NCBI GenBank assembly: GCA_013151255.1
Contig: JAADIQ010000098.1
Location: 16,626-80,625, forward strand
Source: Alphaproteobacteria bacterium
Lineage (GTDB): Bacteria > Pseudomonadota > Alphaproteobacteria > Caulobacterales > Parvularculaceae
Length of the DNA stretch: 64,000 nt
Reading direction: 5' to 3'
This document shows positions 41,459-50,719 of this stretch, piece by piece; the stretch's first letter is position 1; the number at the start of each line of letters is the position of its first letter. Made by a program: the position numbers and the translations under genes. The notes beneath the pieces are model-generated. The model was not told where the DNA came from and made no database searches. It saw only the letters and a program-made list of their open reading frames with translations.

Positions 41459-42910
41459 TCAGACTTCAAGGCAAAGATATTTTGTTTCGAGATATTCTTC
41501 GACGCCCTGACGCCCGCCTTCTCTTCCGAGCCCGGATTGTTTGACGCCGCCAAAGGGCGCGACTTCCGTTGAGATGATGCCGGTGTTAATACCCACCATG
41601 CCGGCCTCAATCGCTTCAGCGGTTTTGAATGCGCGCGATAGGTTTTGCGTGAACAGATAAGCGGCCAGTCCGAATTGCGTATCATTGGCGAGAGCAATGG
41701 CCTCATCATCAGTTTTGAATTTTATCACCGGGGCCAGCGGCCCGAAGGTCTCTTCATGAGCGATTTTCATGGTCTGCGTGGCGCCAGTCAAAACCGTTGG
41801 TTCAAAAAATAAGCCGCCGCGTGCGTGCGGCTTCCCGCCGGTTGTTACCGAGGCGCCTTTATCTAAGGCGTCGGCTAAATGCGCCTCGACCTTGTCCACC
41901 GCCGCCGCATCAATCAGCGGGCCGATTTGCACGCCGTCATCCATGCCGTCGCCAACATTCAACGTCGAAGCAAGCCGCGATAGTCTTTCAACAAACCCAT
42001 CATATGCACCCTCTTGAACATAGATGCGATTAGCGCTGACGCATGTCTGGCCTGCATTTCGAAACTTGCATAAAATTGCCGCAGCGGCGGCTTTGTCTAA
42101 ATCGGCGTCATCAAGAACCATAAAAGGCGCATTGCCGCCCAGCTCTAAGGATAGTTTTTTGATCGTGTCCGCACATTGGCGCATCAACAGCCGGCCAACT
42201 TCCGTCGAGCCTGTAAAAGTCAGCTTACGAATGGCCTCATTGGCTGTAAGCTCACCGCCGATCTTGGCGGCATCGCCAGTGATAACTGAAAAAACGCCGG
42301 GCGGCAGTCCCGCTTTGTCGCCGAGTGAAGCTAACGCAAGCGCAGACAGCGGCGTTTGCTCCGCGGGCTTCACGATCATCGCACACCCCGCAGCAAGCGC
42401 GGCGCCGGCTTTTCGCGTAATCATCGCATTGGGAAAATTCCACGGCGTAATTGCTGCTGTTATCCCCACAGGCTGTTTGATTGTGATCAGTCTTTTGTCA
42501 CGCATATGGCCTGGGATTGTTTCTCCGTAGGTACGCTTTGCCTCCTCCGCAAACCATTCAATGAAAGAAGCGCCATAGGCGATCTCTCCGCGCGCTTCTG
42601 CGAGTGGTTTTCCCTGCTCAAGCGTTAAAAGGCGCGCCAGATCTTCCTGCTCGGCCATGATCAACTCAAACCAGCGCCGAAGGATTACGCTTCGTTCTTT
42701 CCCTGTCTGCTCACGCCATTGTTCGAACGCAGGGCCCGCTGCGGTGATGGCTGCGCGGGCCTCACCGGCGCCCATATTGGGGACGCTGGCGATGACCGCT
42801 CCGGTCGAGGGATTGCTGACATCAAACGTCGTACCGTCATCGGCGCCGCGCCATTCACCGCCAATATAAGCCTTATCATTAATCAGATGCGCAACCACTG
42901 CTCGCTCCAT
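41459..42910 (-). CDS. gabD: Succinate-semialdehyde dehydrogenase, NAD(P)-dependent
   Basis: Oxidises succinate semialdehyde to succinate, the second step of GABA breakdown. 483 residues, the normal length. Seen: TPWNFPNAMITRKAGAALAAG near 155-175 broken into its usual parts, FTGSTEVGRLLM near 232, general base LELGGNAPF (Glu256) and nucleophile NAGQTCVSANR (Cys290). The GMVGINTGIIS and AVAPFGGVKQSGLGREGG-type ending (here STEVAPFGGVKQSGLGREGG) matches GabD. Its ATG overlaps the permease stop by one base. The gabT gene lies three genes upstream on the same strand. Confidence 0.9.
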   Translation of the reverse strand: MERAVVAHLINDKAYIGGEWRGADDGTTFDVSNPSTGAVIASVPNMGAGEARAAITAAGPAFEQWREQTGKERSVILRRWFELIMAEQEDLARLLTLEQGKPLAEARGEIAYGASFIEWFAEEAKRTYGETIPGHMRDKRLITIKQPVGITAAITPWNFPNAMITRKAGAALAAGCAMIVKPAEQTPLSALALASLGDKAGLPPGVFSVITGDAAKIGGELTANEAIRKLTFTGSTEVGRLLMRQCADTIKKLSLELGGNAPFMVLDDADLDKAAAAAILCKFRNAGQTCVSANRIYVQEGAYDGFVERLSRLASTLNVGDGMDDGVQIGPLIDAAAVDKVEAHLADALDKGASVTTGGKPHARGGLFFEPTVLTGATQTMKIAHEETFGPLAPVIKFKTDDEAIALANDTQFGLAAYLFTQNLSRAFKTAEAIEAGMVGINTGIISTEVAPFGGVKQSGLGREGGRQGVEEYLETKYLCLEV

Positions 42911-44283
42911 TATTTATTAGATTCACTTTTGTTTCGCGCCATGAGTAAAAACAAGAGCCCTAATCCAAACCACACTGCCAGCAGTCCCCATTCATGGGGC
43001 CATTGAAGGGCCGCTGGCGAGCCAGGCAGGTAAAGCGCCAACAAAGCGATGCTGAAAATGAGTGCTGCAACGCCGGTCAATACGCCGCCCGGCGTTTTAT
43101 AGGGCCGTTCCAGCAACGGCTCGCTGCGACGCAATTTCAAAAACGCCGCAGCAACGAATAGATACGCAACAACAATGCTAAACCCGCCAGCGTTTACGAT
43201 CCACACCAAGGCGTTGCGTCCAAGCATCGGGGCAAAAACAGACAGTATTCCAATTAACAAGATCGCTGGCCATGGCGTACCAAAGTTGGGGTGCACCTTG
43301 CCCAAAAAGGCGGGTAACTGTCCGGAACGCGCCAATGCAAATACCGCCCGGCTGCCGCCAATCAGGAATGCATTCCAGCTTGTCAAAATGCCGCCGATCC
43401 CGGCGATGACTATGAATTGTGCAGCGGTTCGCGAACTCCAATAGGCGCCGGCCGCATCTGCCGCCGCCAGGTCAAAGCTATCCTTTGACGCCGGCGCCAG
43501 ACCGACAGCGAAAACAATCAGCAGATAAAATATCACCGCAAATATAATTGATTGAACAAGTGCGCGTCCGATTTCACGTTTTGGCGCGTCGATCTCTTCT
43601 GCTGATTGCGGAATGACATCAAATCCAACGAATAGAAACGGCACCATGACAATAACAGAGAAGACGCCCGCAAGCCCTTTCCAGGCAGGCTGATCGAAGT
43701 GCATCGCGTTCATACTAGTCGCGCTGCCGCTCAGTAAAACGAGCCCTGCAAGAAGTATTAAGACCAAAACCACCGACTGAACACGCGCCGCAACACGCAC
43801 GCCGAGGATATTTATCATTGTGATAAGGATGGCTCCGCCGGCGCCCAGCGCCACTTCGCTGGCGTGGACGGTGTATCCGGCAACCACCCACAAAGGCGCT
43901 ATCTTGAATTCCGGAAAGAGGTAAACAACCGCCACCGGTAAAGCGATGGCTTCGAATGCAACCACCGACACATAACCGAAAATAATCGACCAGGTGCAAA
44001 TGAAAGAAACCGTCTTGCCAAAGGCGCGTTCGGTATAGGCGTGCTCACCGCCAGCGAAAGGCAATGCTGAAGCAAGTTCGGCGTAAGTTAATCCAATTAC
44101 AATGATCGCGATGCTGCCGAGGAAAAAGGCGAGGCTTGCGCCCAAAACCCCTGCTTGGGATATCCATAGCCCCGCCAGGATAACCCAGCCCCATCCGATC
44201 ATCGCGCCGAACCCCAGCGAGACAACATCAAAACGTCCAAGGACGCGTTTCAGACGGGGCTTTTTATTGGTTGGCTTGTTCAT
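42910..44283 (-). CDS. APC-superfamily amino-acid permease
   Basis: 457 residues with about 12 transmembrane helices. Seen: VVSLGFGAMIGWGWVILAG near 20 (the unwound helix 1 motif of APC carriers), SALPFAGGEHAYTERAFG near 70-87 and PAGGxxxT-like surroundings, then VNAGGFSIVVAYLFV. It sits between the amidohydrolase and gabD, so it may bring in GABA, an acylated amino acid or a product of the amidohydrolase. GAGAG precedes ATG 44283. Confidence 0.9.
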   Translation of the reverse strand: MNKPTNKKPRLKRVLGRFDVVSLGFGAMIGWGWVILAGLWISQAGVLGASLAFFLGSIAIIVIGLTYAELASALPFAGGEHAYTERAFGKTVSFICTWSIIFGYVSVVAFEAIALPVAVVYLFPEFKIAPLWVVAGYTVHASEVALGAGGAILITMINILGVRVAARVQSVVLVLILLAGLVLLSGSATSMNAMHFDQPAWKGLAGVFSVIVMVPFLFVGFDVIPQSAEEIDAPKREIGRALVQSIIFAVIFYLLIVFAVGLAPASKDSFDLAAADAAGAYWSSRTAAQFIVIAGIGGILTSWNAFLIGGSRAVFALARSGQLPAFLGKVHPNFGTPWPAILLIGILSVFAPMLGRNALVWIVNAGGFSIVVAYLFVAAAFLKLRRSEPLLERPYKTPGGVLTGVAALIFSIALLALYLPGSPAALQWPHEWGLLAVWFGLGLLFLLMARNKSESNK

Positions 44284-44318
44284 TAGGTCTCTCGCGGCTC
44301 AATCTTCTATATCAAGTA

Positions 44319-45986
44319 TTAATCAACGCCGCGCTCATAGACGACTTCACCGTTGAGGATGGTGATATCAACTTGCGCATCGAGTATTTGCTTCGGTCGC
44401 GTTCCGGTGATGTCGCGATCAAGAATAACGATATCAGCCATCATGCCTAGCGAAATCTGTCCTTTCTTGTGGTCTTCAAATGTGAAATAGGCGCCGCCGG
44501 CCGTATACATCCTCAGCGCCTCTAGCACACCGATACGTTCTTCCGGACTATAGACGGTCCCTGATTCACCCTTGCGCGTAACCGCTGCGTAGACGCCGAC
44601 AAGCGGGCCCATCGGAATAATGTCCGATGAAAAAGCCATTTTAATTCCATAACCTATCGGCGTCGCAATGGAGTTGTTATGGGCCAGTCGCGGCCCCGAT
44701 AAATACGCCGTGTAGCGGCCTTCAAGACTATAGGTGAAATTTGGCTGCTGAATAATGCCGATGCCATGATCGGCCATGAGCTTCATGGTTGGTCCCGTCG
44801 GCATGACTGTGAAATGGTTGAGATAGTGCCGATGGTCGACGCGGGGGGCGCGCTCAAGGATGCGGCTAAAAATATCAACAGTTTCTTCAATTGCCGCATC
44901 GCCAATCGTGTGAAACCCTAGCTGCCAACCTGCCTCATGCGCTTCATCTGCAAGAACAGCCAATTCATCGAGCGATACGGAAAGGGACCCAAAATAATCG
45001 GGGTCGTCTTTATACGGCTCGCGCGTCCAGGCTGCGGGACCTGTGAATCCGCCATCTACAAAAACTTTGAGCGGCCCAACCTTGAGCTGCTCATCGCCAT
45101 CGCCTGTTTGCAACCCAAACTCTGTAAGTTGCGCGAATGCATCTGCGGCGGATAAATTTCCGAAGCCAGAATTAATTTGCACTGTTGCGCGCGGCAGAGG
45201 GCTGCGTGATTGTTCATATACCGCGCTCCAGATTTCCCGATAATCAGAAATGCTGGTCGATGCATCGGTGAGGCTCGTAATTCCTAACCGGAACTGATCT
45301 CCTAACCGTTGTTCCAGGTCTGCTTTTATTTCCGCCGGATTTCCATCAGGAATATGCCTGTTAATAAGGTCGCGACGTTCGCGAATAATACCTGAAAGCG
45401 CGCCGTCATCGAAACGCTCCAGCACGCCGCCATCCGGATTGGGGGAGGCCGCACTTAATGCCGCGATTTCCAAAGCAAGAGAGTTTGCAACGCCGCTATG
45501 GCCTCCTTCGCGCGTAAGAAAGACAGGATTGTTGGGTGCTACAGCATCCAAATCAAGCCGTGAAGGTTTGCGCCCATCCTCCAAACGGTCTTCGGACCAC
45601 CCATAGCCGGTGATCCAGGCGCCGGGCCCTAGTGCTTCAGCCTTCTGTCGCACCAGGTTTTGGAGTGCAGTGATTGACTTAGTTTCAGATAGGTTGATCC
45701 AACGATCAGGCCTGCCGCGAAGATGCGTATGCGCATCGTTAAATCCTGGAAGCGCTAACCGTCCCTCAAGATTAATTGTTTGATCAGCTTTGTATTTCTC
45801 AAGGAGATCATCACTGCCGGCTGCAATGATTATTCCATCGGATATGACAATGGTTCGGTAGAAGTCATGTTTGTCGTTCGCAGAAAATATAGGGCCGTTA
45901 TATATGATGAGATCAGCTGGGTGTCGCCCTTCGGCGCAGCTAGTAACAGAAATTAGAGCGATGCAAACTAGTAGTTTTAAATTCAT
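44319..45986 (-). CDS. YtcJ-type amidohydrolase, lipoprotein
   Basis: 555 residues from ATG 45986 (MNLKLLVCIALISVTSC); the signal ends in VTSC (Cys17), so it is exported and lipid-anchored. The frame is open to 46034 but that part overlaps gabT. Amidohydrolase-superfamily marks: LPGFNDAHTHLRG near 78 (metal HxH), FVDGGFTGPAAW near 312, FHTIGDAAIEETVDIF near 358, and DIVILDRDI at the C-terminus. Relatives hydrolyse N-acyl or formamide-type bonds. Four bases separate it from the gabT stop, so an amide that releases GABA or a related amino acid is an attractive, unproven substrate. Confidence 0.87.
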   Translation of the reverse strand: MNLKLLVCIALISVTSCAEGRHPADLIIYNGPIFSANDKHDFYRTIVISDGIIIAAGSDDLLEKYKADQTINLEGRLALPGFNDAHTHLRGRPDRWINLSETKSITALQNLVRQKAEALGPGAWITGYGWSEDRLEDGRKPSRLDLDAVAPNNPVFLTREGGHSGVANSLALEIAALSAASPNPDGGVLERFDDGALSGIIRERRDLINRHIPDGNPAEIKADLEQRLGDQFRLGITSLTDASTSISDYREIWSAVYEQSRSPLPRATVQINSGFGNLSAADAFAQLTEFGLQTGDGDEQLKVGPLKVFVDGGFTGPAAWTREPYKDDPDYFGSLSVSLDELAVLADEAHEAGWQLGFHTIGDAAIEETVDIFSRILERAPRVDHRHYLNHFTVMPTGPTMKLMADHGIGIIQQPNFTYSLEGRYTAYLSGPRLAHNNSIATPIGYGIKMAFSSDIIPMGPLVGVYAAVTRKGESGTVYSPEERIGVLEALRMYTAGGAYFTFEDHKKGQISLGMMADIVILDRDITGTRPKQILDAQVDITILNGEVVYERGVD

Positions 45987-45990
45987 GGCC

Positions 45991-47265
45991 TTATGCCGCC
46001 AATGCTTTTTCAACAACATCGAGCCCTTCATCAAGCAGGGCGTCAGAGATCGTTAAGGGGTAAAGAAATCTGATTGTCTCGCCTGAAACGCCGCAACTTA
46101 ATAAAACGAGCCCATGGTCGAGAGCTTTTGCGGTTACACGCTTCGCCGCCGCGCCATCGGGTTTTTCGCCGCCGCGCGTTGTGACAATGTCGAATGCGAC
46201 CATAGAGCCTAGCCCGCGAATAGCGTCGATTGGTAAAAGGTCATCGCGGCGTGAAAATTTCTCAAGCCGTTCGGTGAGATGCGCGCCGAGTGCTACGGAA
46301 CGATCAAGCAGGCCTTCCTCGTCGATCACATCTATCACAGCGAGCGCTGCTGCGCAGGCGACAGGAGAGCCGGCATAGGTGCCCCCAAGGCCGCCCGGAC
46401 CAACGCTATCCATAATATCCGCTTTGCCGATGACAGCGGATAAAGGAAAACCGCCAGCCAGAGATTTCGCGGATGTAATGAAATCTGGCTCAACGCCTGA
46501 ATGTTCGATGGCGAATAATTTACCTGTTCTGGCAAATCCAGATTGAACCTCGTCTGCAATCAGCATTATTCCGTATTCATCACATAGGGACCGTAATTTC
46601 TGTAACAGCTCAACTGGCGCAACATGAAACCCGCCTTCACCCTGAACGGGTTCAATGACAATTGCAGCCAAACGGGAAGGGGCGATATCCGCTCTGAATA
46701 TGTGCTCTAAAGCGTTTAACGTCGCCGGAACATCAATGCCGTAGCGTGAGATGGGGAACGGCGCATGATAGACATCCGCAATCATTGGCCCGAAGGCATC
46801 CTTATAGGGAACAACTTTTCCGGTCATTGCCATTGTCATCATCGTGCGCCCATGAAAACCGCCAGAAAAGGCGAGGACGCCGGAGCGACCAGTCGCCGCG
46901 CGTGCAATTTTTACTGCATTCTCAACCGCCTCAGCGCCGGTTGAGAAGAGTATGGTCTTGGCTTCGCGGATTGGCGCGCGTTCATTCAGCCGCTCCGCCA
47001 GTTCGATATACGCTTCATAACCCGCAACCTGAAACGCCGTATGGGTGACTTTGTCAATTTGCGCATGCGCGGCGGCAATAACCTTAGGATGACAATGCCC
47101 CGTATTGAGGACCGCAATGCCGCTGGCGAAATCAATGTAGCGACGTCCCTCGACATCCCACATTTCTGCATTCTCAGCATGGTCAATGAAAATAGGCGCG
47201 GCTGTAGCAACGCCGCGCGGCACAGCGTTGTATCGCCGGTTTAATAGATCATCATTTGTCGACAT
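45991..47265 (-). CDS. gabT: 4-aminobutyrate aminotransferase
   Basis: PLP enzyme moving the amino group of GABA to 2-oxoglutarate, giving succinate semialdehyde. 424 residues. Seen: FASGIAVLNTGHCHPKV near 46-62, FSTGAEAVENAVKIAR near 107-122, IVIEPVQGEGGFHV near 202, LIADEVQSGFARTGKLFA near 235, and the Schiff-base lysine in TSAKSLAGGFPLSAVIGK (Lys267). GAGGG precedes ATG 47265. First of a four-gene run (gabT, amidohydrolase, permease, gabD). Confidence 0.92.
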   Translation of the reverse strand: MSTNDDLLNRRYNAVPRGVATAAPIFIDHAENAEMWDVEGRRYIDFASGIAVLNTGHCHPKVIAAAHAQIDKVTHTAFQVAGYEAYIELAERLNERAPIREAKTILFSTGAEAVENAVKIARAATGRSGVLAFSGGFHGRTMMTMAMTGKVVPYKDAFGPMIADVYHAPFPISRYGIDVPATLNALEHIFRADIAPSRLAAIVIEPVQGEGGFHVAPVELLQKLRSLCDEYGIMLIADEVQSGFARTGKLFAIEHSGVEPDFITSAKSLAGGFPLSAVIGKADIMDSVGPGGLGGTYAGSPVACAAALAVIDVIDEEGLLDRSVALGAHLTERLEKFSRRDDLLPIDAIRGLGSMVAFDIVTTRGGEKPDGAAAKRVTAKALDHGLVLLSCGVSGETIRFLYPLTISDALLDEGLDVVEKALAA

Positions 47266-47313
47266 ATCGAATACCCTCTGCGTCCTTCGTTTTTGGATAT
47301 GGGCGAGCGCCGC

Positions 47314-48516
47314 TTAACTTTGAGGTTTCGCAGTGCGATCCAAGTTCAATGCGGGCAGCAGCATCACCATAGCGCTCAGCCCAAGACCGATCAGTGCAAA
47401 ATTAATGAGAGAACCAAAACCGAACCCCGCATCAAGTATGCGCCCGGCGATAACGGGCCCTGTGGCAAGCCCAAGTTTTGAAATAAACCCGCCGAACGCT
47501 GACAGCCTTCCGGCTTTGTCGAACTCTGCTGTCATGCCAAGCAAGTAGGCAATCACCATGCCCCAGGTAATTCCCGTTGCGCAGTTTGCTAACAAATACG
47601 CCCATGGCTGTCCGCTCAAATGGAAAAAGCCCGTCCCGCCTAAAGTCAAAGCCATTCCCAAAAGCAACGGCCAAAACCGTCCAAAGCGAATGCCAATAAT
47701 CATCACAACCAAAGGTCCAAGCAGCGCCACCCATGTTGCAAGACCGAGCGCCATGCTGACATAATTTCGGTCGAGTCCGTAATTGAGGCCGAGGCGAATG
47801 ATGAACGCAAGCAGCGCCATATTTGCTGCTTGAAATATAAAGATAGCCAGCAAGGTCATGGAAAGTGGAAATGTCTTCACACGGCCTTGGGATGTCATTG
47901 TGCGTGTTTGACGATCTACAGGATATCGGTCCAGGAAAGGCACCATCAACAGCGTCACCAAGCTAAATGCAGCAAGTGAAAGGAAAAGCGCTTGTGTGCC
48001 ATATATTGGCACGAGCCGCGGCAAGAACATCACGCCCAAACCGCCGAGACCGAACTGCACAAATAGGAGTGTTCCAAATGCCCTGTCGGGTGATTTCGTT
48101 CGTGCAATGATGGAAAAAGCAACGCCAACCAGAAAACCGCCAAATAAACCGTGGACCAGGCGCACTCCTAGCAATACGTCAGCAGACGTGACCGGTATCG
48201 ATCCGAGGTCAAGAGCGATAAGGCCAAAAAGCGCAACAAGCGCCATGGGCCGCCATGGGAAATGCTTAACAACCGTCACAGCAAACAGCGCGCCCAACGC
48301 CGCGCCATAAATATTCGCCGAGCCAATGTTGCCAGCCGCGCTTTCGCTGATGCCCATGCCGGAGACAAGCCCATCAACGATCGCCGCCATTATATTGACA
48401 TAAAAAAGGCCCGCCGTTGCAAGAAAAGCAAGCATGATCGCAGCAATGAGACTGTCAGGCGATGCTTTGGGAAATAGATTCCTATCTTCTATGGCGGCAT
48501 CAGCGGTTTCAACCAT
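47314..48516 (-). CDS. MFS transporter
   Basis: 400 residues from ATG 48516 (MVETADAAIED), 12 transmembrane helices; the start overlaps the preceding serine-hydrolase gene by 8 bases, whereas the open frame extends to 48597. Major-facilitator marks: GSANIYGAALGALFAV near 65, VRLVHGLFGGFLVGVAFSIIAR near 115-136, GMTAEFDKAGRLSAFGGF near 340. Substrate unknown. Translational coupling with the secreted serine hydrolase suggests the carrier takes up or exports the product of that enzyme. Confidence 0.87.
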   Translation of the reverse strand: MVETADAAIEDRNLFPKASPDSLIAAIMLAFLATAGLFYVNIMAAIVDGLVSGMGISESAAGNIGSANIYGAALGALFAVTVVKHFPWRPMALVALFGLIALDLGSIPVTSADVLLGVRLVHGLFGGFLVGVAFSIIARTKSPDRAFGTLLFVQFGLGGLGVMFLPRLVPIYGTQALFLSLAAFSLVTLLMVPFLDRYPVDRQTRTMTSQGRVKTFPLSMTLLAIFIFQAANMALLAFIIRLGLNYGLDRNYVSMALGLATWVALLGPLVVMIIGIRFGRFWPLLLGMALTLGGTGFFHLSGQPWAYLLANCATGITWGMVIAYLLGMTAEFDKAGRLSAFGGFISKLGLATGPVIAGRILDAGFGFGSLINFALIGLGLSAMVMLLPALNLDRTAKPQS

Positions 48517-50719
48517 GGTTATCCCCTGTGCCGCACATGGGCTTATATTTGTCTGCAGCCTGAACGCCGCGGGCCCATGAAAATTCCTGATTATCACTCA
48601 CGTAATAATAGATGACGTCATTGGGCATTAGCACGACGGACACACCGCCAAAACCTGACATAAACGGCATCCAAACAGGGCTGTCACATTGCAGCACGCC
48701 GCCCGCATTCCATGCCCAAAAACCGTTATTGTAACGGAAGTTCTTATCCGGCGCCGGCAGTCCGGGGTCAGATTTATCTTCCTGCAATGCGGACGCTAAC
48801 AGGCCAGTATTGACTAACGGCGCACCATCGTGAATGCCGCCGTCAACAGCGATAAATTGTGCGAACTTGGCAATGTCATCGGGCAAATAGGTCAGTCCCC
48901 AGCCGACAAAGGGTTGGCGAACGCTGTCGCGCGTTCTGCGCGTTGTGTATGTCACGGGCGAAAGGCCAATATGTTTCCAGACAGGATCGACTAATAAGTC
49001 TTTATATATGTCGCCTTCATCTCCAATGCGCTCGCGCAGAAAGGACTGCATTGCCGTTCCCAGAATATAATGATCCGACGTGTGATAAACCCATTGCTGT
49101 CCAGGGTCAGACTTGTTGGGATATGATGTGCAAGCGCGTTTGATTTTGTCCGCATGGGATAGAACGATAAAGAACCCGTCCAGAACGGAAGCATTCTCAT
49201 CGGCTTCGCGCGCACGAGAATTATATCTCCCGGTCGCCATGTCGAGAGCATTGCCAAATGTCACATCGCGCCAGCCGACGGCGGCGCATTCCGGCACATA
49301 CTGATCAATCAACGTATTCATCGCGCCGGGGTAAAGCTGCTCCAGCCGCATCATGCCGAGACCGGCAAAAACTGATTTTGCTGTGGAATAAGACGGCAGA
49401 GCAACGCTCTCGCAGAAAGGGTAGGGGCCATAGCGCGTCAAGCAGCCGCCGCGATAATGGACGCCTTCAATAACAACACCATAGGTGGTGAGGTACTCCG
49501 GCGTTACATCCATCGGGGCAGCGAACGCATCCGGATCAATCGCAGGGTAATCTGCGCCAAGCTCAGCGATGGGTTTGATCGGCAGCTTGCCGCTCATTTC
49601 TTGCTTGTAGGCTGCTACAATTGCATCCGCGTTGGCTACGTGCTGGGGCGTATAACTTGTCTCCGCCACACCCCACATATCAAACTGAAAATAAAAACAT
49701 GTTTCCGATACGATTTGATATGCCGCCCGAGAGATATCTCCGCCGGGTTTAAATATGAATGTCAAAACACCGTTATGGGTGCAGTTCGCATTGCGTTCTT
49801 GCAACGCAAACGGGACAGCTGCGCGCGTATAGCCATCATCGCCGGGCTCGCGCCATACACGTCCGGGCTCAACGATTAGATCCCAGGCTTCATTGTCTGT
49901 CCGAATGAGACCTCTGGTTGTAGGAATCAAATTATTTTCTGACTGAACAAAATCCAACTCAAAACTCGGTGGGTGCTTGATGCCTGGAAGGGGGTCAACC
50001 ATGAAGTTGAAATTATCACGCAATACTTTGATGGCGCTTCGCTCTTGCTTGAATTCGAACTTTAACTTGCCTTCAAAACGTCCGGCCGACGCCTGTGCAT
50101 CTGCGGCCTGAGTATATGCCTGCATGGCGACAGGGCTTTGCAGCCTCTCGTCGCCGATCAAAAACGCCAAAGAAAGTTGCTGTCGCGGTCCGGATTGATC
50201 GTGTGATGATTGTTGAGGCCGCGCAGTGATGCGGATATTATCCGCCCAGCAAGTGTCATTATCACCATTCCCGGCAACGCGGAGCCTGACGATGAAAGAC
50301 GCGCCTTTCGTCGGCGATGCGATGCGTTGAGCGCCTGTATGTAGGGTGAACCCATCATCGCCGCCATCTTCAACTCGGTTGAATTCTATCCAGTTGGCGC
50401 CATTGTCGTTTGAAGCTTCTGCAATGCAAGCGTCCTTTCCCTCAAGATCAAGCGCTGCAAAAGCCATAGACACTGTCACTTCAGGCGGGCCTTCAACTTT
50501 CAAAGTGATAAACGCCATCGCGCGTTTTGTTAGCCGTAAGGAGTAATTGCCCTGATAGGCAGTAACTTGCACATCGCCGTCGCCTCCGGACTGCCAACCA
50601 TTTGCATCGCCATCCTGAAAATCTTCAAGAAATAGTGTTTGTGCGTGAAGCGTCGGCGCGCTCATCGCAGCCGAGAACATCATACACGCAAAAACCAGGC
50701 GCCAACGCGTCACTGACAT
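48509..50719 (-). CDS. Secreted multidomain serine hydrolase (beta-lactamase fold)
   Basis: 736 residues. Signal peptide (1-26, ending TLHAQ); an N-terminal beta-sandwich of about 150 residues (LFLEDFQDGDANGWQSGG; TCWADNIRI) that looks like a carbohydrate- or surface-binding module; a middle region of unknown kind; and a C-terminal beta-lactamase-type domain with nucleophile SYSTAKSVFAGLG (S-T-A-K), YHTSDHYILG as the second motif and WGLTYLPDDIAKFAQF. It probably cleaves an ester or amide outside the cytoplasm. Overlaps the TPR-sulfotransferase upstream by 10 bases and the MFS downstream by 8. Confidence 0.85.
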   Translation of the reverse strand: MSVTRWRLVFACMMFSAAMSAPTLHAQTLFLEDFQDGDANGWQSGGDGDVQVTAYQGNYSLRLTKRAMAFITLKVEGPPEVTVSMAFAALDLEGKDACIAEASNDNGANWIEFNRVEDGGDDGFTLHTGAQRIASPTKGASFIVRLRVAGNGDNDTCWADNIRITARPQQSSHDQSGPRQQLSLAFLIGDERLQSPVAMQAYTQAADAQASAGRFEGKLKFEFKQERSAIKVLRDNFNFMVDPLPGIKHPPSFELDFVQSENNLIPTTRGLIRTDNEAWDLIVEPGRVWREPGDDGYTRAAVPFALQERNANCTHNGVLTFIFKPGGDISRAAYQIVSETCFYFQFDMWGVAETSYTPQHVANADAIVAAYKQEMSGKLPIKPIAELGADYPAIDPDAFAAPMDVTPEYLTTYGVVIEGVHYRGGCLTRYGPYPFCESVALPSYSTAKSVFAGLGMMRLEQLYPGAMNTLIDQYVPECAAVGWRDVTFGNALDMATGRYNSRAREADENASVLDGFFIVLSHADKIKRACTSYPNKSDPGQQWVYHTSDHYILGTAMQSFLRERIGDEGDIYKDLLVDPVWKHIGLSPVTYTTRRTRDSVRQPFVGWGLTYLPDDIAKFAQFIAVDGGIHDGAPLVNTGLLASALQEDKSDPGLPAPDKNFRYNNGFWAWNAGGVLQCDSPVWMPFMSGFGGVSVVLMPNDVIYYYVSDNQEFSWARGVQAADKYKPMCGTGDNHG